From Butyrivibrio sp. INlla14 (GTDB lineage Bacteria > Bacillota > Clostridia > Lachnospirales > Lachnospiraceae): a stretch of 64,000 nt of DNA. Positions 1-9,045 of this stretch are shown here, piece by piece. The DNA is taken from positions 47,357-111,356 of the forward strand of contig NZ_FMVS01000015.1 of the NCBI RefSeq assembly GCF_900102515.1, in the 5' to 3' direction. How positions within the stretch are numbered: the stretch's first letter is position 1; every line of letters begins with the position of its first letter. Below the pieces are notes generated by a model that worked only from the letters and a program-made list of their open reading frames with translations, made no database searches and had not been told where the DNA came from. The position numbers were made by a program, and so were the translations under genes.

Positions 1-954
1 TCTCTGGTAAAAGATGACGATGAGAACAAGTCAGCTACTGGCAAGATCTGGAAGAATATCAGAGAGATGCTAGATAAGGAATATCCAGAGGCAGCAATTG
101 TTTCTGAGTGGTGCAATCCTCAGCAGGCCCTTAAAAGCGGCTTCCATGCTGACTTTTACCTTGATCACCAGGGAAATGGCTATAATACTCTTCTTCGCGA
201 TTACGAAACTCCAGGTGGAGATCACTCTTTCCTTAAAAAAGATGGAAATGGCGATATTATGCGTTTTCTTTTGGATTATCTTCCAAAGTATGATGCAACC
301 AGGGAAGATGGCTACATTAGCTTTATCACCTGCAACCATGACACCCCAAGAGCCCGCAGAACTTTGGAATTAGATGAACTTAAACTTGCATGGGCGCTTT
401 TCCTGACACTTCCAGGTGTACCATTTATCTACTATGGCGACGAGATCGGTATGCGCTATTTCGAGCTTCCAACCAAGGAAGGCGGCTACACAAGAACAGG
501 AACAAGAACTCCAATGCAGTGGACAAATGGCAAGAACAAGGGCTTTTCAGAAGCTTCAAGCGATATGCTCTACCTTCCTGTTGATGAGTCAGAGGATGCA
601 CCAACCGTAGAAAACCAGGCTCAGGATTCTTCTTCTCTTTACAATACAGTTAAGGCTCTTACTGCCCTGCGCCACAAATATGCTGATCTTCAGGCCGATG
701 GTTCCTTTGAAGTCATCTACGCAGAAAAAGAGCAGTTTCCCTTTGTGTACAGGCGCGGAAACCTGCTCATTGCCATAAATCCGTCAGGAAATAAGGCAAA
801 CGCAACTCTCTCAGATAAAGCCTTTGTAAAAGAAAAAGATTCTTCCGGCAGTCACTGCGCGTTTAATGAAGTATACTCCATAGGTGGTTGCCAGATTAGT
901 GGAAATTCCCTTACAATTAATCCACAGGCATTTGCAGTGTTTGAACTTAAATAA
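1..954 (+). CDS. GH13 family alpha-glucosidase/amylase, 3' part (5' end outside window)
   Basis: The reading frame is open from base 1, so the gene is cut by the window edge and only the last 317 residues are visible. Two GH13 signatures are present: the region around VSEW, whose Glu (about visible residue 35) should be the catalytic acid, and FITCNHD (about 107-113), the conserved NHD region IV whose Asp stabilises the transition state. A segment with PGVPFIYYGDEIGM, typical of the end of the GH13 barrel, follows, then a small beta-rich C-terminal domain. The family cleaves or transfers alpha-glucosidic bonds. The substrate cannot be decided without the N-terminus. No signal peptide can be judged. 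A GH5 gene follows 33 bp later on the same strand. Confidence 0.85.
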   Translation, partial: SLVKDDDENKSATGKIWKNIREMLDKEYPEAAIVSEWCNPQQALKSGFHADFYLDHQGNGYNTLLRDYETPGGDHSFLKKDGNGDIMRFLLDYLPKYDATREDGYISFITCNHDTPRARRTLELDELKLAWALFLTLPGVPFIYYGDEIGMRYFELPTKEGGYTRTGTRTPMQWTNGKNKGFSEASSDMLYLPVDESEDAPTVENQAQDSSSLYNTVKALTALRHKYADLQADGSFEVIYAEKEQFPFVYRRGNLLIAINPSGNKANATLSDKAFVKEKDSSGSHCAFNEVYSIGGCQISGNSLTINPQAFAVFELK

Positions 955-987
955 AATTGGTCAATACGCGAGTTGGGGAGTAGCCAT

Positions 988-2535
988 ATGTTCAGAATAA
1001 AGAAATTTAGAGTTATCATAGGTTTTCTATTATCCATAATTCTGTTTTTCTCGATGCCTCAATTTTTTGAGGCTGTTTCTGAACATGGCTACTCTCTTTT
1101 TATTGCATCAAAGGTATCTGCCGCTTCAGGCAAAAAGACAGAAACTCAGCTGACCGCCAGCTCTTTTGCTAAATCTATGAATGTTGGCTGGAATCTTGGA
1201 AATTCCCTGGACTCTCACTATCAGGAACCCACAGGGGATGCGAACCTTGGTCAGGAGACGATCTGGGGGCAGCCCAAGATCACCAAAGAGCAGATCGGCT
1301 ATGTAAAGAGCCTTGGCTTTGACACCATAAGGGTTCCTGTGTCCTGGTACTATCACACCTATACTGATGCAAACGGAAATCTTCGCGTTCACCCGGACTG
1401 GCTTAAGAGGGTAAAAGAGGTAGTGGGCTACTGTTTATCCAATGACATGTATGTCATTTTAGATTCTCACCATGATGGGAAGATTTTCCACGCAGGGGTC
1501 AGTGCCTCTGAGTTTGACAAAATAAAAGCTGATGTCACTTCTATATGGAGCGACATTTCAATGTACTTTGCAGATACTGACACAAGAGTCATGTTTGAAG
1601 CCTTTAATGAGCCTGACAACTACGAGAAATACTGGCAATTTGGTAAAAAGGCTGCATCTCAGATAAATGAGCTCAATCAGCTCTTTGTAAATGTAGTAAG
1701 AAGTACAGGAGGCTATAACAGTGAGAGAATCCTTGTTCTTCCGACACTCCTTGATGGAAATGGAGAAAAATTTCTTGATGCCTTTGTGCTTCCCAAGGAC
1801 ACAGTACCTGACAGGCTTATGGCCACAGTGCACTTCTATCCTCAGTTTTTTGACCAGGGAGTTGAGCCTGTCTTTGCAAGACTTGAGAGTTTTTCAAAAA
1901 GAATTGGCGCTCCTGTGATAATAGGCGAATGGGGCACCAAAACAGGCTACAAACCTTCTTCCCTTAGAAGTGTTCACGCAGGAAATTATGTAGCAAGAGC
2001 CAAGGCCCACGGACTTAATTGCATTTATTGGGATAATGGCAGCGATTTTGCCATCATAGACAGAAAGAAACTGACCTGCAGCCAGGCAATGATAGATGCC
2101 ATAATGCATCCTGCTGCCTTTACTTCAAGCGAAGGAGAAACTTTCTCTGAGTGGAAGGATTTTCTTTTTATGACTGTCGATCAAAGTAGCGGCGCACTCA
2201 AGGAAGACCCCAACTGGGGCACGCTGGTATGTAGCCGAGATGGTACAGGTCTTGTGTCTATTCCGGAGGGCGCAAGCACAATGTCCCTGCAGCTATTGTG
2301 CTATGGTGACATGAATACGCATGCCTTCCACTATGTTTATTTCTTTGACAAAAACAAAGGACTTGTTGGAAATAAGAACAGTTGGGACGGTTTTACAGAT
2401 AGCATGATAGATATTCCTGAGGGAGCTGTAAGTGTCAGGATCGGCATAAATAGTTCCACTAGAAAGACCAAGAAAAAAGAGTACCAGGAGGCTATAAAGA
2501 AAAAGACTCTGGTACCCATTGTGAAGTTCTACTAA
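988..2535 (+). CDS. Secreted GH5 endoglucanase with C-terminal accessory domain
   Basis: I place the start at ATG 988, because GGGGAG lies 7 bp upstream; an in-frame TTG at 973 lies upstream of that site and would include it in the coding sequence. The N-terminus has a KK-rich start, a hydrophobic stretch and a KVSA-AS site near residue 45, a plausible signal peptide. The GH5 barrel shows WNLGNSLD (about 68-75), IRVPVSW, DSHHDG, FEAFNEP (catalytic acid Glu about 208) and VIIGEWG (nucleophile Glu about 314). About 150 residues follow the barrel and form a beta-rich, Trp/Tyr-containing domain that may be a carbohydrate-binding module; I do not recognise its family. The expected role is extracellular hydrolysis of beta-1,4-glucans such as cellulose or mixed-linkage glucan. 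Confidence 0.9.
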   Translation: MFRIKKFRVIIGFLLSIILFFSMPQFFEAVSEHGYSLFIASKVSAASGKKTETQLTASSFAKSMNVGWNLGNSLDSHYQEPTGDANLGQETIWGQPKITKEQIGYVKSLGFDTIRVPVSWYYHTYTDANGNLRVHPDWLKRVKEVVGYCLSNDMYVILDSHHDGKIFHAGVSASEFDKIKADVTSIWSDISMYFADTDTRVMFEAFNEPDNYEKYWQFGKKAASQINELNQLFVNVVRSTGGYNSERILVLPTLLDGNGEKFLDAFVLPKDTVPDRLMATVHFYPQFFDQGVEPVFARLESFSKRIGAPVIIGEWGTKTGYKPSSLRSVHAGNYVARAKAHGLNCIYWDNGSDFAIIDRKKLTCSQAMIDAIMHPAAFTSSEGETFSEWKDFLFMTVDQSSGALKEDPNWGTLVCSRDGTGLVSIPEGASTMSLQLLCYGDMNTHAFHYVYFFDKNKGLVGNKNSWDGFTDSMIDIPEGAVSVRIGINSSTRKTKKKEYQEAIKKKTLVPIVKFY

Positions 2536-2553
2536 AGTCCAATAAATAATAAT

Positions 2554-3414
2554 CTATACATTCCCAGGGTAAACGTAGTTTAGCTTCTCCCTGGCAACAT
2601 CCACCAGTTCATAGATAAGGCGAACTGAAGTGGCATCTCTGTCCATCATTTTAAAGCGGGGGAAGAACCTTGAAATGTGAAGGGGGATGTTCTGCCCTAT
2701 TGTCTGTCCGTCTTTGTCTGTTAGCCCTGCAATCCAGCTGCTAAGCTCTCTCATCTCCTTGGGAGTATCATTTTCTCCAGGAACTATCAGAGTTGTAAGC
2801 TCAACATGGCAGTGCCTTACAGCTTCTTTTATAAAATCCATCACCATATACCTGTTGCCACCAAGGATATCCCGGTAGTAGGTATCTGTAAATCCCTTTA
2901 GATCTATGTTCATGGCATCGATATAGGGGATTATCTCATCTAAAACTTCAAGACTTGCCATTCCATTAGAAACAAGCACGTTGACCATGCCCTTTTCATG
3001 AACCAGTTTTGCGCAGTCACGGACAAATTCATAGCACACGAGAGGCTCATTGTAGGTGTAGGCAACTCCGATATTTCCTTCTTTTTTATGGCTAAAAGCA
3101 ATCTGAGCAATATCTTCCGGCGTATATTCGTCAGCTCTTTTTCCAAAGGCGTAAGCCTCTTCTGACCAGGAAATCTCATAGTTCTGGCAGAATGGACAGC
3201 GCAGATTGCAGCCAAAGCTTCCGATTGAAAGGATTCTGCTGCCTGGCATGAATCTGGAAAGAGGCTTTTTCTCTATGGGGTCCATGGCCATGCTGGTAAT
3301 TTTCCCATAATTAATAGGGGTTACCTTGCCATCTTTGGTTTGTCTGACGCCGCAGAACCCAAATTTACCTTCCGCTATTTCGCATCTTCTGTAACACACT
3401 CTGCAACTTGCCAT
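2554..3414 (-). CDS. amrS: AmmeMemoRadiSam-type radical SAM enzyme
   Basis: The 286-residue protein starts with a Cys-rich segment (CRVCYRRCEI, then GFCGVR), has the DPIEKKPL motif that marks this family, and carries the radical SAM cluster motif CNLRCPFC near residues 70-77. These features match the AmrS group, related to pyruvate formate-lyase activases. The family's reaction is unsettled; partners usually encoded with it are MEMO1-like and AMMECR1-like proteins, and neither is adjacent here. The ATG is preceded by GGAG at a normal distance. It is the last gene of a minus-strand run after the NUDIX gene (36 bp apart) and converges on the GH5 gene with only 18 bp between stops. Confidence 0.82.
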   Translation of the reverse strand: MASCRVCYRRCEIAEGKFGFCGVRQTKDGKVTPINYGKITSMAMDPIEKKPLSRFMPGSRILSIGSFGCNLRCPFCQNYEISWSEEAYAFGKRADEYTPEDIAQIAFSHKKEGNIGVAYTYNEPLVCYEFVRDCAKLVHEKGMVNVLVSNGMASLEVLDEIIPYIDAMNIDLKGFTDTYYRDILGGNRYMVMDFIKEAVRHCHVELTTLIVPGENDTPKEMRELSSWIAGLTDKDGQTIGQNIPLHISRFFPRFKMMDRDATSVRLIYELVDVAREKLNYVYPGNV

Positions 3415-3450
3415 GGCTGCATCTCCAAATAGTCTTAATATAAGCGCTTG

Positions 3451-3945
3451 TCATCGCCTCTTCAGCAAATCTACCCCATCAAGAATTGCCTCGATAAGAT
3501 TATCCTCAGTATCATATACAAGTTTCAGGGAAAAGAACTTATGGCTCTCGGAGAGCTTACGTAAAAAGATCTTGTCGCCTTCCCAGAGGTTTAAGTCATA
3601 TATTTTATCCTTGGGCACCCACTCTAGCTTGCCCTCATCGCACTCTTTTGGTTCTCCATCTGGTGCTGTAGCTGTAAAAAGAGACATGAGCTCATAGTCA
3701 CCTTTTCGTGACACGAATGTCACAAGCGCCCTGAATTCAAGATCAGAAAGAGGAATATCATATCCTGTCTCTTCAAAGATTTCTCTTTTTATGCACTCCT
3801 CAGGGCATTCCTCGTCCTCAAGATGGCCTCCAACGCCAATCCACTTGTCTTTATTTATGTCGTTCTTTTTGCTGACTCTGTGGAGCATGAGATAATTATT
3901 GTCACGCTCCAGGTAGCATAGTGTTGTCAGGCCTTGTCTTCTCAT
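3451..3945 (-). CDS. NUDIX hydrolase, 8-oxo-dGTP diphosphatase type
   Basis: The 164-residue protein has a full Nudix box beginning GVGGHLEDEE and ending REIFEETGYD (about residues 37-59), with all catalytic Glu residues and the Arg. The N-terminal TTLCYLERDNNYLMLHR and downstream DYELMSLF segments fit MutT/NUDT1-like enzymes that hydrolyse oxidised nucleoside triphosphates. Substrate is inferred from family only. The ATG lies 4 bp after the chemoreceptor stop, so the two genes are probably co-transcribed and translationally coupled, although a functional link is not obvious. Confidence 0.85.
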   Translation of the reverse strand: MRRQGLTTLCYLERDNNYLMLHRVSKKNDINKDKWIGVGGHLEDEECPEECIKREIFEETGYDIPLSDLEFRALVTFVSRKGDYELMSLFTATAPDGEPKECDEGKLEWVPKDKIYDLNLWEGDKIFLRKLSESHKFFSLKLVYDTEDNLIEAILDGVDLLKRR

Positions 3946-3949
3946 TATG

Positions 3950-5422
3950 TCATTCCTTCCGCGAACTTCTACTGATCTTTAAAATGTCTGTAAGTATATC
4001 CTTGGTGATCTCCATGTCATTTTCGCAGTCTCTGCTGATCTCAATGCTGGACTGGGCAGATGCTGCAACCTCTTCAGAAGTCGCTGAAAGATTGCTGATA
4101 GCATCCATTACCTGAGTGTTGGCATCTACGCAGGATTCAACGTTATCAGAAATCTTGCCTGCTCTGGAAGTAAGGTCAGATACTTTGCTTAGGATTTCCT
4201 CAAATTTTTCTCCTGTCTCTGCAATGATTTCGCCCTGCTCATTTGCAGAGTCTACACTCTTTTGCATATTAGCAGATGCTGTGTTTACCTTACCTATAAG
4301 GTCATCTATGGTAGATGCTATCTGCTCTGCGGATTCCTTGGTATGTTCTGAAAGAGCTCTTATCTCATCGGCAACAACTGCAAAGCCTTTGCCGGCATCG
4401 CCAGCTCTTGCGGCTTCTATAGAAGCGTTAAGGGCAAGAAGGTTTGTCTGGCCGGAAATACTAAGGATTGTATCCACTATCTCTTTTACCGTGCCAGCTG
4501 ACTGCTGAAGGTTAGAAGTCATATCCGCTGTCTCAGCATTGATTTCAGAGGATTCATGGGACTTCTTCGTAAGGTCTTTTACCAGATTGTTACCTTCCGT
4601 TATGTTCTCTGTAACTTCATCTGCGTTTCGGCGCATAGCCCTGGACTGGTGGGCAATATCCTCAAGTGACTTGGTGATATTGGAATTCATCTCAGTCTGG
4701 GTTTGGATAGCCTCTGCAGTATGGGTGATAGCCTTGGATATCTCCTGTGAAGACTCCGCGCTTGATATGACTTTCTCAGAAAGGGATTCCATGGCATCGT
4801 TGGCTTCTTCAAGCTTCTCACCAATCTGAATGCCAATGTTCTTTATGACTTCTGCATCCTTCTCCTGCTGAACCGCATGTTCTTCAATTTCATCAACTAC
4901 TTCTTTATTCTGCTTCTTGCTAAGTCTGGCGTAAAAGATTGCCATAAGTGAGAGCAAAACTGCAAAGATAGCATCTGTCAGCACCGCGATATGCCTGTCT
5001 GCAACTTCAACTGAGTATGCGTAAAAGAGAGGAATATACAGAATATTGACAGCCACCACAAAAACTGATGTTGCCAAAGTCAAAACCGGATCTGCATAGA
5101 GAAGAACCAGGATCAAAAGAGATGGTCCAAAGGCCCACATATAGGTAATGTGCACAGATCCCAGCATTACTACCAGATAGCTCCCTGCAAGGCACCCCAT
5201 TAGCAGGTACTTGCCCCTTGTACGCTTACTGTACATTACAAAGCTCACGATGGAAGCAATAAAGATCAGCACCTGCAAAACAGACATTGAGACTGTATTC
5301 ATAAATCCCACTCTCTGGGACTGATAGGCGACTGTTGCTATCAGCTCAAAGACCTGAATTATACAGGCAAATTTAAAGGCCAGAAGGTTACTCTCATAAA
5401 TTTGTTTCTCCTGTAGACTCAT
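3950..5422 (-). CDS. Methyl-accepting chemotaxis protein with multi-pass membrane sensor
   Basis: About six hydrophobic segments fill residues 15-165, then a long coiled coil carries the MCP signalling tip ([17 protein letters not shown], then [11 protein letters not shown]) around residues 325-355. There is no periplasmic Cache or 4-helix sensor domain and no HAMP is evident; the membrane bundle itself is presumably the sensor. The protein should signal through CheA/CheW in the inner membrane, implying a motile organism. A strong GGAGGG ribosome site precedes the ATG. The signal sensed cannot be predicted. Confidence 0.92.
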   Translation of the reverse strand: MSLQEKQIYESNLLAFKFACIIQVFELIATVAYQSQRVGFMNTVSMSVLQVLIFIASIVSFVMYSKRTRGKYLLMGCLAGSYLVVMLGSVHITYMWAFGPSLLILVLLYADPVLTLATSVFVVAVNILYIPLFYAYSVEVADRHIAVLTDAIFAVLLSLMAIFYARLSKKQNKEVVDEIEEHAVQQEKDAEVIKNIGIQIGEKLEEANDAMESLSEKVISSAESSQEISKAITHTAEAIQTQTEMNSNITKSLEDIAHQSRAMRRNADEVTENITEGNNLVKDLTKKSHESSEINAETADMTSNLQQSAGTVKEIVDTILSISGQTNLLALNASIEAARAGDAGKGFAVVADEIRALSEHTKESAEQIASTIDDLIGKVNTASANMQKSVDSANEQGEIIAETGEKFEEILSKVSDLTSRAGKISDNVESCVDANTQVMDAISNLSATSEEVAASAQSSIEISRDCENDMEITKDILTDILKISRSSRKE

Positions 5423-5540
5423 AGTATCCCTCCATTATGATAAAAAAAAGTAAATCAAGTACAATATAATTATTTATCATATTTTAAGGATATTCTAATA
5501 AACATTGTATAAAATTGATAAAATAACTAAAAAGCGATAA

Positions 5541-6623
5541 TCAACTTCTCTTTCTAAATAATTTCAAGAAATATTTTGAAATTAACATGCATAGCAAAAC
5601 GGTAATTGCTGTGTTGATAATATATGGTCTTGGCAGGTGAAGGCTCTTTTCCGCAAGGATCAGCACTGTCATAAAGGGCATAGGTGGATAATGCAGCAGC
5701 ATTATGTCAAAGCTGCGCCTGCCTATGGGCTCAAATACTATCGCCCACTCGAATTCAGCAACGATAAGGCTGATCATCAGAACCATCAGTGTTCCTACGG
5801 TTCCTGTCAAAAGAAATAGCGGCGCATTAGGCACATCCAAGGTGTGAAAATTAAACTTCGCATGGAAAAAAAATTCCGACGCTGCAAGAATAATTCCGCA
5901 CATGATAGCTATAGCAAGCCTTCCCGCATTTTTCAGGTTTTTAAAAAAGGCCCAGTTTCTGCCGATGCACTCTCCCTCTATCAAGAAGAAGACCGTAAGA
6001 GGGATCCTGAAAAGAGTTATCAAAAGATATCTGTAGGCAGTATTTTCAGCGCCTGGCAGCATTGCAGATAGCTTTTTAAAAATGACAATAGAAACTAGCG
6101 AAATTGCGCCAAAGGCTAGTAGTACCAATACTCTGCTTTTTCTTTTGTCAAAAGAGATTGCTCTTCTGATAAGGTCATAGACAGTGCGGCCTAAAAAAAG
6201 CGCCAGCAAAAACCATATGGGTGCTATTCCCCTTCCTGTAATAAAGGCCAGAAAACGCTCAGAAAGTATGCCTGGCAGTTTGTCCATTTTCCCAGGAATC
6301 ACGCCTCTTACAAGAATTATTGCAAGAAGATATATGAAACTCCAGATGATATAGGGGATAAAGAGCTTTTTTAGGTCGCTTTTAAAGTGGGAAGCAGCTC
6401 TTTTACCATATATTCCGTTTGTAAGGCCTGTCAGAGCAAAGAATAGGGGCATGTGGAAAAGATATATCACTCTTGCCACTGCAAATTCCGGCGCAGATTT
6501 GCTTGTAAATTCAATATAAAAATGTCCATAAACCACCAGGATGATGCCAATTGCCTTGGCAATATCCAGCTCTTTTAAGTAAGATGCTGATGACCTGGCG
6601 GCAGAGTTAACGGTTGTTTCCAT
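5541..6623 (-). CDS. Membrane acyltransferase, acyltransferase-3 family
   Basis: This is a 360-residue, about ten-helix membrane protein starting with a cytosolic tail and then LDIAKAIGIILVVYGH, the typical acyltransferase-3 opening with its essential His. A second motif, LFHMPLFFALTG, is also characteristic. Family members transfer acetyl or other acyl groups to exported sugars or glycolipids. Its start overlaps the nucleoside hydrolase stop by 17 bp, so the two are translated from one transcript, but this pairing does not reveal the acceptor. Confidence 0.85.
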   Translation of the reverse strand: METTVNSAARSSASYLKELDIAKAIGIILVVYGHFYIEFTSKSAPEFAVARVIYLFHMPLFFALTGLTNGIYGKRAASHFKSDLKKLFIPYIIWSFIYLLAIILVRGVIPGKMDKLPGILSERFLAFITGRGIAPIWFLLALFLGRTVYDLIRRAISFDKRKSRVLVLLAFGAISLVSIVIFKKLSAMLPGAENTAYRYLLITLFRIPLTVFFLIEGECIGRNWAFFKNLKNAGRLAIAIMCGIILAASEFFFHAKFNFHTLDVPNAPLFLLTGTVGTLMVLMISLIVAEFEWAIVFEPIGRRSFDIMLLHYPPMPFMTVLILAEKSLHLPRPYIINTAITVLLCMLISKYFLKLFRKRS

Positions 6624-7494
6624 AGGCTATTTCCAGCTTTGCAATAAAATCCTCAAGAATATATCTGGAATCAACGTCAGTATAAATCCTGATCCTTGGG
6701 TTGTCTTCTTTGACTGCGGAGGAGGTGTCATCAAGAACAAGGGGCGCCACAGCCTCATGATAATGGCCACAGCCCGGATTTATGGCAATTGCGATAGCCG
6801 GTGAATCTCCAAGAGACCAGCTCTCGCCCTGAGTCCAGCCAGCTCCCTCTGAATTGTTATAATCTACCATGTTATTAAAGAGATGCTGCCCAATCCTGCC
6901 ACAGGGAGATATGCGACGCTGGATCTCGGAAAGTCCGATGTTGACTGTGATGTAGACATGGGAGGGTACAAGCCATATATTGGCTCCGCTCTGGAGCACG
7001 AAGTTGGCTGCCTCTATATCATTTACTGAGTTAAATTCTGTGAAAGGCGCTGTGCATGGGGCCTCGCCATGGGTTCCAATCCAGATGACGGTTATCTTGT
7101 CCTTTATCTGAGGCTCAACCTGCAGAGCCTTGGCCACATTGGTTATTGCTCCCTGACACAGGATAAAAAGTGGCTTGTCGTCTTCTCTTTTTGCTTCGTC
7201 AATGATAAAGCTAACTGCCTCAGACACTTCCGTATCCTGGCCAAGAGGGCCCTTCTGGCCATGATAAACAGGAACTTCTAAATCCATGGCATCAAGAATA
7301 GTCATTATTTCGTCATAGCTCTTTTCCATAGAGCCCGGAACCTTGAAATGTTCAGCAATTATGCCCTTTACAATTAGCTTGGGGCTAAGGAGCGCATGGG
7401 CTATAGCAAAGGGGTCATCTGCCTCGCAGGCTGCATCCGTATCCACAATAACTCTTATTTTCTTGTAATCCGGTACATCAAATTCAAATGCCAT
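6607..7494 (-). CDS. Nucleoside hydrolase (IUNH family)
   Basis: I use ATG 7494, because GGAGGG sits 8 bp upstream; an in-frame TTG at 7509 lies inside that ribosome site. The 295-residue product shows the calcium-binding aspartate cluster DTDAACEADDPFA near residues 20-32, VYHGQKGPLG, and a downstream LVPSHVYITVNIG region, as in inosine-uridine ribohydrolases and the related DUF1593-like group. It should cleave N-glycosidic bonds of ribonucleosides in the cytosol. The insertion in the DxDxxxDD motif is slightly unusual, so substrate is uncertain. It heads a two-gene unit with the acyltransferase. Confidence 0.8.
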   Translation of the reverse strand: MAFEFDVPDYKKIRVIVDTDAACEADDPFAIAHALLSPKLIVKGIIAEHFKVPGSMEKSYDEIMTILDAMDLEVPVYHGQKGPLGQDTEVSEAVSFIIDEAKREDDKPLFILCQGAITNVAKALQVEPQIKDKITVIWIGTHGEAPCTAPFTEFNSVNDIEAANFVLQSGANIWLVPSHVYITVNIGLSEIQRRISPCGRIGQHLFNNMVDYNNSEGAGWTQGESWSLGDSPAIAIAINPGCGHYHEAVAPLVLDDTSSAVKEDNPRIRIYTDVDSRYILEDFIAKLEIAYGNNR

Positions 7495-7538
7495 CTCTTT
7501 TCCCTCCAACTAGTGTTTCCAAATACTATCCTATAGCA

Positions 7539-7574
7539 AAATGGCTAATCCTGACAATCCAGAATTAGCCATTT
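7539..7574 (-). terminator. Putative terminator of the HIT gene
   Basis: An 11-bp perfect stem (arms 7539-7549 and 7564-7574, core ATGGCTAAT) with a 14-nt loop lies between the HIT stop and the nucleoside hydrolase start. The T tract is short, so it may be a weak terminator. Confidence 0.5.
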
Positions 7575-7624
7575 ATAGTTATTTAGCCAGTGCTGAGCAT
7601 AAAATAAACTACGTAGGAACTAAG

Positions 7625-8047
7625 TTACAGACATGCCTTGATCTTGTCGATCATCTCACTGTATTCCTCGTCTGTAAGGAATTTCTTCTGAGGATTCATC
7701 TCGAATACTCCGCCCCACTCAAACTCGTCCTTGTACTTGGGAACAAGATGCATGTGAAGATGGCAACCTGTATCGCCATATGCGCCATAGTTGACCTTGT
7801 CAGGATTAAAGGCCTTGTGAATAGCCTTGGCAGCTCTGTTTACATCTGCAAAAAAAGCATTTCTCTCTTCATCAGAAATATCCACGATCTCACTAACGTG
7901 ATCCTTGTAAGCTACGATGCATCTGCCAGGATGGCTCTGCTCCTTAAAAAGAATAAGCTGGCTAACCTCAAGATCACAGATCTTAATACCAAACTTAGCA
8001 AGTGGCTCTCCGCCAACACAATATCCGCAATTGTTATCTTTTACCAT
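7625..8047 (-). CDS. HIT family nucleotide-binding hydrolase
   Basis: ATG 8047 is chosen because a perfect AGGAGG lies just upstream, so residues upstream of it in the same frame are not translated. The 140-residue protein has a Cys pair near the N-terminus (CGYC), a central SHPGRCIVAYKDH segment and the histidine triad HLHMHLVP at about residues 102-109. HIT proteins hydrolyse nucleoside phosphoramidates or dinucleoside polyphosphates. It is a stand-alone gene with its own hairpin downstream. Confidence 0.88.
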   Translation of the reverse strand: MVKDNNCGYCVGGEPLAKFGIKICDLEVSQLILFKEQSHPGRCIVAYKDHVSEIVDISDEERNAFFADVNRAAKAIHKAFNPDKVNYGAYGDTGCHLHMHLVPKYKDEFEWGGVFEMNPQKKFLTDEEYSEMIDKIKACL

Positions 8048-8205
8048 GATTCCTCCTAAATATAACCTGGCTGGATTCACTTGAATTATCGTACTGACAC
8101 GTGCAAAATAGCCGGGTTCTTTTGTTCATTGTAACATGTTTTTTAGGCCTATGTGCTATCTGAAAGCAGATGTGCAACCATTTCCATATTTCTGATTATT
8201 TTCGC

Positions 8206-8868
8206 TTAGCCGGATTCCTCTATGATTTCCAGCTCGTCCGCTGTCACTCTGCACAGATAGAATACCACTTCAACTCCTGCTGCCCTGGCCTCAATAAAGG
8301 CCTTGGTAAACTCAGGATCTGTCTCCGTGTTGGGTCTGACCTCTCTGATGCCCTCTCCCTGGATTACAAAGGCAATCCTGGCATGGTACCCTTCTCTTTT
8401 GGCATCTATTAGTTCTCTTAGGTGCTTGGCTCCGCGCTCTGTTGGTGCATCAGGAAAATAGCCTACGCCATCCCTGAACAAAGTGCAGCCCTTGACTTCC
8501 ATGAGGTATTTCTCGGATTTTTTTTCCATATAAAAGTCTACTCTTGATTTGCCATACTTATACTCAGGTTTAATGTATGAGTATTGTTTCTGACTCATAA
8601 GAAACTCTTTTACCACCTGGTTAGGTGCCTGGGAATCAATGTTGATTATCCGGCCGTCCTTCTCAACTGCCACCAGGTCATAGGGAGTCTTCCTCTCTGG
8701 ATTTGCAGCCTTTTCAAGATACACCGTGCAGCCCGGGATCAGAAGTTCCTTGCACCTTCCTGTGTTCTTGACATGGACAACAAGTTCATCACCCAAAACT
8801 TCAACGTGAGCAATGAACCTATTTGGCCTTTTTATGAACTTTGCCTTAGTAATATTCTTATATTTCAT
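8206..8868 (-). CDS. sfsA: SfsA family protein (sugar fermentation stimulation homologue)
   Basis: The 220-residue protein matches SfsA along its length: RPNRFIAHV at the N-terminus (OB-fold part), NTGRCKELL, and a nuclease-like core RVDFYME...YLMEVKGCTL followed by FPDAPTERGAKHL. SfsA was named for maltose regulation in E. coli, but the domain structure suggests a nucleic-acid-binding or nuclease protein; the function is not settled. It is divergent from the kinase operon starting at 9046. Confidence 0.9.
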   Translation of the reverse strand: MKYKNITKAKFIKRPNRFIAHVEVLGDELVVHVKNTGRCKELLIPGCTVYLEKAANPERKTPYDLVAVEKDGRIINIDSQAPNQVVKEFLMSQKQYSYIKPEYKYGKSRVDFYMEKKSEKYLMEVKGCTLFRDGVGYFPDAPTERGAKHLRELIDAKREGYHARIAFVIQGEGIREVRPNTETDPEFTKAFIEARAAGVEVVFYLCRVTADELEIIEESG

Positions 8869-8943
8869 ATTCAGTGTATTATAGGCGCGACAACTTAGCT
8901 ATCAGTTGCATAATAGCATGGCAGAAAAATACTGACAAGTTAC

Positions 8944-8967
8944 TTTATTTGACGTGCGTCAAATAAA
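8944..8967. promoter_or_regulatory. Palindromic operator 1 overlapping the -35 of the kinase operon
   Basis: A 24-bp inverted repeat with 11-bp perfect arms, core ATTTGACG-TG-CGTCAAAT. It shares its 8-bp half-site with the second palindrome at 8988-9007; centres are 42 bp apart, about four helical turns. It contains the TTGACG -35 hexamer, so a bound protein should block RNA polymerase. Confidence 0.75.
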
Positions 8968-8977
8968 ATTATATAAT
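8949..8977 (+). promoter_or_regulatory. Near-consensus sigma-70/sigma-A promoter of the kinase operon
   Basis: TTGACG (8949-8954) and TATAAT (8972-8977) are separated by exactly 17 bp. Transcription should start near 8984, giving a leader of about 60 nt before ATG 9046. The -35 lies within palindrome 1 and palindrome 2 lies just downstream of the predicted start. Confidence 0.75.
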
Positions 8978-8987
8978 TACTGTAGAT

Positions 8988-9007
8988 TATTTGACGAACG
9001 TCAAATA
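8988..9007. promoter_or_regulatory. Palindromic operator 2 downstream of the predicted transcription start
   Basis: A 20-bp inverted repeat with perfect 9-bp arms, core ATTTGACG-AA-CGTCAAAT, the same half-sites as palindrome 1. Together the two boxes bracket the promoter, the arrangement expected for autoregulation of a toxin-antitoxin operon. Confidence 0.72.
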
Positions 9008-9045
9008 TTTTATCATTTATATCAAGTTGGAATTAGGGTGATCAC

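Noticed and set aside
4116..4829. Long plus-strand frames opposite the chemoreceptor
   Set aside because: They are antisense shadows of the MCP coiled coil, Ser/Ala-rich, without ribosome sites.
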